Assembly: GCA_965237595.1 (NCBI GenBank)
Contig: CBDEFY010000001.1
Span: 372,001-436,000, forward strand
From: UBA9611 sp965237595
GTDB taxonomy: Bacteria > Chloroflexota > Dehalococcoidia > Lucifugimonadales > UBA3495
Direction of reading: 5' to 3'
DNA length: 64,000 nucleotides
The notes beneath the pieces are model-generated. The model saw only the letters and a list, made by a program, of their open reading frames with translations. It made no database searches and was not told the origin of the DNA. Both the position numbers and the translations under genes were made by a program. This document shows positions 62,916 through 64,000 of the stretch, piece by piece; within the stretch, counting starts at the first letter, position 1; each line of letters begins with the position of its first letter.

Positions 62916-64000
62916 TAGCGGTCCACCTCGCCTAGCACTATGTCCAACGCGCCCAAGATCACCACGGAGTCGGCAATCCAAGCGTCTTTCAGCATGTGCT
63001 TCAACGCCGACAGGTTACAGAATGACGGAGGACGCACCTTGACCCGGTAGGGCCGGTCTGACCCATCGCTAATCAAGTAGACGCCTATCTCCCCCCTGGG
63101 GTTTTCAGCCCGAACGTAGACCTCGCCAGCGGATGGTCGGATCAACCGCCGTCCCACCGACGACGCCACCTCGCCCTCCGGTAGTTGGTCCAACGCCTGC
63201 TCGATAATTCGCACCGACTGATATATCTCTTGGACCCGCAGGTAATACCGGTCCCAGCAGTCGCCATCCAGTCCGATGGGCACATCGAAGTCGAACCGGT
63301 CGTAGACCGAGTAGGGCGCCGCCATTCGCACGTCGTAGTCCACCCCCGACGCCCGGAGGCAGGGTCCGGTCAACCCGTAGTCGATGGCGTCGGCGGCGGA
63401 CATCACGGCCACGTCCTTCAGCCGGGCCAGGAAAATCTCGTTGAAACTGAGGAGTTTGTCCGACTCCTCGGTGTCTTCTTTTATCAGCTTCAATAGGTCC
63501 CTGACCTGCGGTACAAAGTCATCCGGGACATCCTCTTTAAGGCCGCCGATGCGAAAATAGTTGTGCATCATCCGGGCGCCGGAAACAGACTCGAAGAGGC
63601 CTTGGATGCGCTCCCGCCCCCGGAAGCAGAACATGGATGGGGTCATTGCGCCGGCGTCCAGCCCCATGGTGGCGATGAACAGCATGTGGCTGGCAATCCG
63701 GTTCAGTTCGCAGAGGATAACCCGGATGTATTCCGCCCGCTCCGGGACCACCAGTCCCATGAGCTTCTCAACGGCACGGCAGTAAACCTGTTCATTGTTG
63801 AAGTTGGCGATGTAGTCCATGCGGTCGAACAGGGTGATAATCTGGGCGTATTGTTCGCCCTCGCAAAGCTTTTCCGAGCCCCGGTGGAGGTAGCCGATAT
63901 GCGGTTCCACGTCGACAACCTTCTCCCCGTCCACCCAGAGCACCATGCGGAAGACGCCATGGGTCGAGGGATGCTGCGGCCCCATGTTCAGCAGCATCTC
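62915..64000 (-). CDS. nuoD: NADH-quinone oxidoreductase subunit D, N-terminus beyond the right edge
   Basis: At least 361 residues. The visible start is ...E-MLLNMGPQHPSTHGVFRM with the quinone-site His and the 49-kDa signature. PHIGYLHRGSEKLCEGEQYA, RIASHMLFIATMGLDAGAMT and the C-terminal LKHMLKDAWIADSVVILGAL-DIVLGEVDR follow. Normal NuoD proteins are 370-410 residues, so only a short N-terminal piece is missing. It holds the quinone-binding pocket next to cluster N2. Confidence 0.95.
   Translation of the reverse strand, partial: EMLLNMGPQHPSTHGVFRMVLWVDGEKVVDVEPHIGYLHRGSEKLCEGEQYAQIITLFDRMDYIANFNNEQVYCRAVEKLMGLVVPERAEYIRVILCELNRIASHMLFIATMGLDAGAMTPSMFCFRGRERIQGLFESVSGARMMHNYFRIGGLKEDVPDDFVPQVRDLLKLIKEDTEESDKLLSFNEIFLARLKDVAVMSAADAIDYGLTGPCLRASGVDYDVRMAAPYSVYDRFDFDVPIGLDGDCWDRYYLRVQEIYQSVRIIEQALDQLPEGEVASSVGRRLIRPSAGEVYVRAENPRGEIGVYLISDGSDRPYRVKVRPPSFCNLSALKHMLKDAWIADSVVILGALDIVLGEVDR

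Noticed and set aside
1..64000. CRISPR array
   Set aside because: No regularly spaced short repeats were seen; the only tandem repeat is the 71-bp unit at 56072.

Overview
The window looks like a piece of a Chloroflexota chromosome, most likely a SAR202/Dehalococcoidia-type lineage. This is an inference from the giant YYY/DUF2298 membrane protein fused to a GT39-like domain, the nuoD-H-I-J-K-L-M-N order, and the mix of catabolic oxidoreductases with a UGSC selenoprotein. No rRNA or tRNA gene, CRISPR array or replication origin was recognised.

Bases 1 to about 36,100 are accessory DNA. From the left they hold a large serine recombinase running off the edge; an IS3-type element (copy 1); scattered single catabolic genes on the minus strand (xanthine-dehydrogenase-type molybdoenzyme, ThDP enzyme, a UGSC selenoprotein with an in-frame UGA, copper amine oxidase); decayed genes (cbiZ-like, nitronate monooxygenase, DUF1772, terminase-like); and a four-part nest of insertion sequences at 17,835-22,601. 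Several catabolic genes lie between copies of a 20-bp dyad (ACACTAT-N6-ATAGTGT), which may mark cassette borders or relic IS ends.

The most unusual part is 26,132-34,464. A minus-strand unit encodes a GHMP-kinase-like protein with a winged-helix-like C-terminus, a receiver-domain protein with a second HTH-like segment, and an unknown 159-aa protein, and it ends at a clear terminator. Divergent from it is a J-domain fused to a phage-type replicative ATPase, closed by a very strong terminator. After that come three uncharacterised genes, the last cut by IS copy 3. The combination is not one I recognise as a described system.

From 36,157 to the right end the DNA is compact and housekeeping: cobI/cbiL, a TM0106-type nuclease, leuS, two Trk/Ktr potassium modules with UspA, pheA, the giant DUF2298 protein, gap, eno, a LOG-like protein, and the complex I operon nuoN to nuoD on the minus strand. 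Inside the nuo operon are a small two-zinc-knuckle protein between nuoI and nuoJ, and a tandem 71-bp duplication that produced two vestigial, translationally overlapping copies of the nuoN start.
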